64,000 nt of DNA from Oceanobacillus profundus (GTDB lineage Bacteria > Bacillota > Bacilli > Bacillales > Amphibacillaceae): assembly GCF_003515705.1 (NCBI RefSeq), contig NZ_QWEH01000002.1, positions 124,001-188,000 on the forward strand, written 5' to 3'. Shown here one piece after another: positions 62,897 to 64,000 of the stretch. Each line of letters starts with the position of its first letter. Positions within the stretch are counted from its first letter, which is position 1. The notes below the pieces were generated by a model. It saw only the letters and a program-made list of their open reading frames with translations, was not told the DNA's origin and searched no databases. The position numbers and the translations under genes are program-made.

Positions 62897-64000
62897 ATGG
62901 GAAATAAAAAGAAAATACAACGCAGCTGGATGTTATATGACTTTGGTAATTCAGCATTTGCAACAACGATAATGGCGGCGGTACTTCCTGTTTATTATTC
63001 TAGTGTAGCGGCCTCTGGTTTAGAGGAAGGATTGGCTACAAGCTATTGGGGCTATTCGCAGTCCATTTCTGTTTTAATCGTGGCTGTGCTTGCGCCAATT
63101 TTAGGTGCCATTAGTGATTTCTCTGCAGCCAAGAAAAAATTTCTTCAGTTTTTTGCATTTATGGGTATCATAGCAAGTATTTTACTGTTTTTTGTTGGTG
63201 AAGGGGATTATATATTAGCCTCCGTACTATTTATAGTTGGTTCCATCGGTTTTTCTGGTGCGAACGTGTTCTATGATGGATTTCTTCCAGAAGTCGCCAC
63301 GAAAGACGAAATTGATCGTGTTTCATCTGGTGGTTTTGCCTATGGATACATAGGCGGAGGAATATTGTTAGCGATTAATGTTTTAATGATTTTAAATCCC
63401 GGCTGGTTCGGGCTACCAGATACGGAGATGTCTACTCGAGTTGCTTTTGTCACCGTTGGGATTTGGTGGTTAATCTTCTCCATCCCACTCATTAAAAACA
63501 TAAAAGAAGAAAAGAAAGTTGAAGTAAAACGTGATAGGTCATATGTTGCTATTGGTTTTTCCCGAGTAGGAAATACATTTAAAGAAATGAAGCAATATAA
63601 ACAGCTGCTTATTTTCTTGCTGGCTTTCTGGCTTTATAATGATGGAATATCAACGATTATTCGGATGGCTACTGTTTATGGCAGTGAAATTGGGATAGCG
63701 CAGAATGATTTAATTGTCGCCCTATTAATTACACAATTTGTCGGAATTCCTTTTACATTTTTCTTTGGGTGGCTAGCTTCAGTCATTACAGCTAAAAAAG
63801 CATTAAATATTACGTTATTCGTTTATCTTGGTATTGTCATAATTGGATACTTTATGACCTCTGCATTGCATTTTTATATTTTGGCTATTGTAGTTGGAAT
63901 GGTCCAAGGGGGAGCACAATCCCTAAGCCGCTCCATTTTCGGTCGGATGGTTCCAGCAAATAAACATGCGGAATTCTTTGGATTCTATGGAATATCCTCT
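62897..64000 (+). CDS. MFS transporter (Atg22/UMF1-like), 5' part
   Basis: The frame starts with ATG at 62897 behind AAAGGGGTGA and runs to the window edge, 368 codons. It begins QRSWMLYDFGNSAFATTIM and continues with LIVAVLAPILGAISD, ANVFYDGFLPEVA, GGFAYGYIGGGILLAIN and GGAQSLSRSIFGRMVP. This is the vacuole-effluxer/UMF1-like branch of the major facilitator superfamily, about 12 spans. Substrate unknown; the C-terminal end is outside the window. Confidence 0.9.
   Translation, partial: MGNKKKIQRSWMLYDFGNSAFATTIMAAVLPVYYSSVAASGLEEGLATSYWGYSQSISVLIVAVLAPILGAISDFSAAKKKFLQFFAFMGIIASILLFFVGEGDYILASVLFIVGSIGFSGANVFYDGFLPEVATKDEIDRVSSGGFAYGYIGGGILLAINVLMILNPGWFGLPDTEMSTRVAFVTVGIWWLIFSIPLIKNIKEEKKVEVKRDRSYVAIGFSRVGNTFKEMKQYKQLLIFLLAFWLYNDGISTIIRMATVYGSEIGIAQNDLIVALLITQFVGIPFTFFFGWLASVITAKKALNITLFVYLGIVIIGYFMTSALHFYILAIVVGMVQGGAQSLSRSIFGRMVPANKHAEFFGFYGISS

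Noticed and set aside
1-64000. CRISPR arrays, prophage modules, rRNA genes
   Set aside because: No regularly spaced repeats, phage structural genes or rRNA sequence were seen.

Overview
The window comes from a low-GC, endospore-forming Bacillaceae chromosome. Signs are strong AAGGAGG-type ribosome sites, TATAAT/TTGACA promoters, a complete GerA-type germination operon, a YjcZ peptide, a YhcN/YlaJ lipoprotein behind a near-perfect sigma-G promoter, and a sigI-rsgI pair. Gene content suggests an Oceanobacillus/Virgibacillus-like relative, but this is an inference and the species cannot be fixed from the sequence alone.

Layout. 0-10.8 kb: 3' part of a large GAF-sensor histidine kinase, an S9 peptidase, D-amino-acid transaminase (dat) with a structured leader, tRNA-Gly, an ABC-type ATPase, queG, a Cys-amidase and trmL. 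11.3-18.4 kb: odhAB (2-oxoglutarate dehydrogenase E1/E2), a purine-type NCS2 permease and a CNT nucleoside transporter. 18.4-24.7 kb: a gene-poor accessory stretch with two small P-loop kinases, DUF3888, VOC, aldo/keto reductase and DUF1801 genes among gene debris. 24.8-35.9 kb: MATE pump, a lone murG, the gerA-type operon, a frameshifted SLC13 permease, DUF3231, beta-carbonic anhydrase, a small zinc-ribbon protein and a frameshifted AIM24 gene. 36.1-40.3 kb: a heterodimeric YheI/YheH-type ABC exporter behind a leader peptide and attenuator-like hairpins. 40.3-45.4 kb: a structured repeat, an HtrA-like protease, a PRC-barrel protein, sigI-rsgI, yhdB-like and yhcN-like genes. 45.6-48.9 kb: yrrT-luxS-mccA-mccB (methionine-to-cysteine recycling). 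49-54.8 kb: small membrane proteins, a broken HIT gene, a preQ1 riboswitch with queDE, an M20 dipeptidase, an SDR and YjcZ. 55-64 kb: an orphan TnpB with a candidate omega-RNA, map, a BtuF-like protein, a T-box-controlled NhaC antiporter, azlCD, a CDF transporter, an IDEAL-like protein and the start of an MFS transporter.

Three genes are broken: SLC13, AIM24 and HIT. The best leads for something undescribed are RNA-level: the attenuator of the ABC exporter, the dat leader, an 18-bp-repeat-flanked cassette before trmL, and the structured repeat at 40.3 kb. The T-box on an NhaC gene and the orphan TnpB/omega-RNA are further points of interest. No CRISPR array, prophage or complete biosynthetic cluster was seen.
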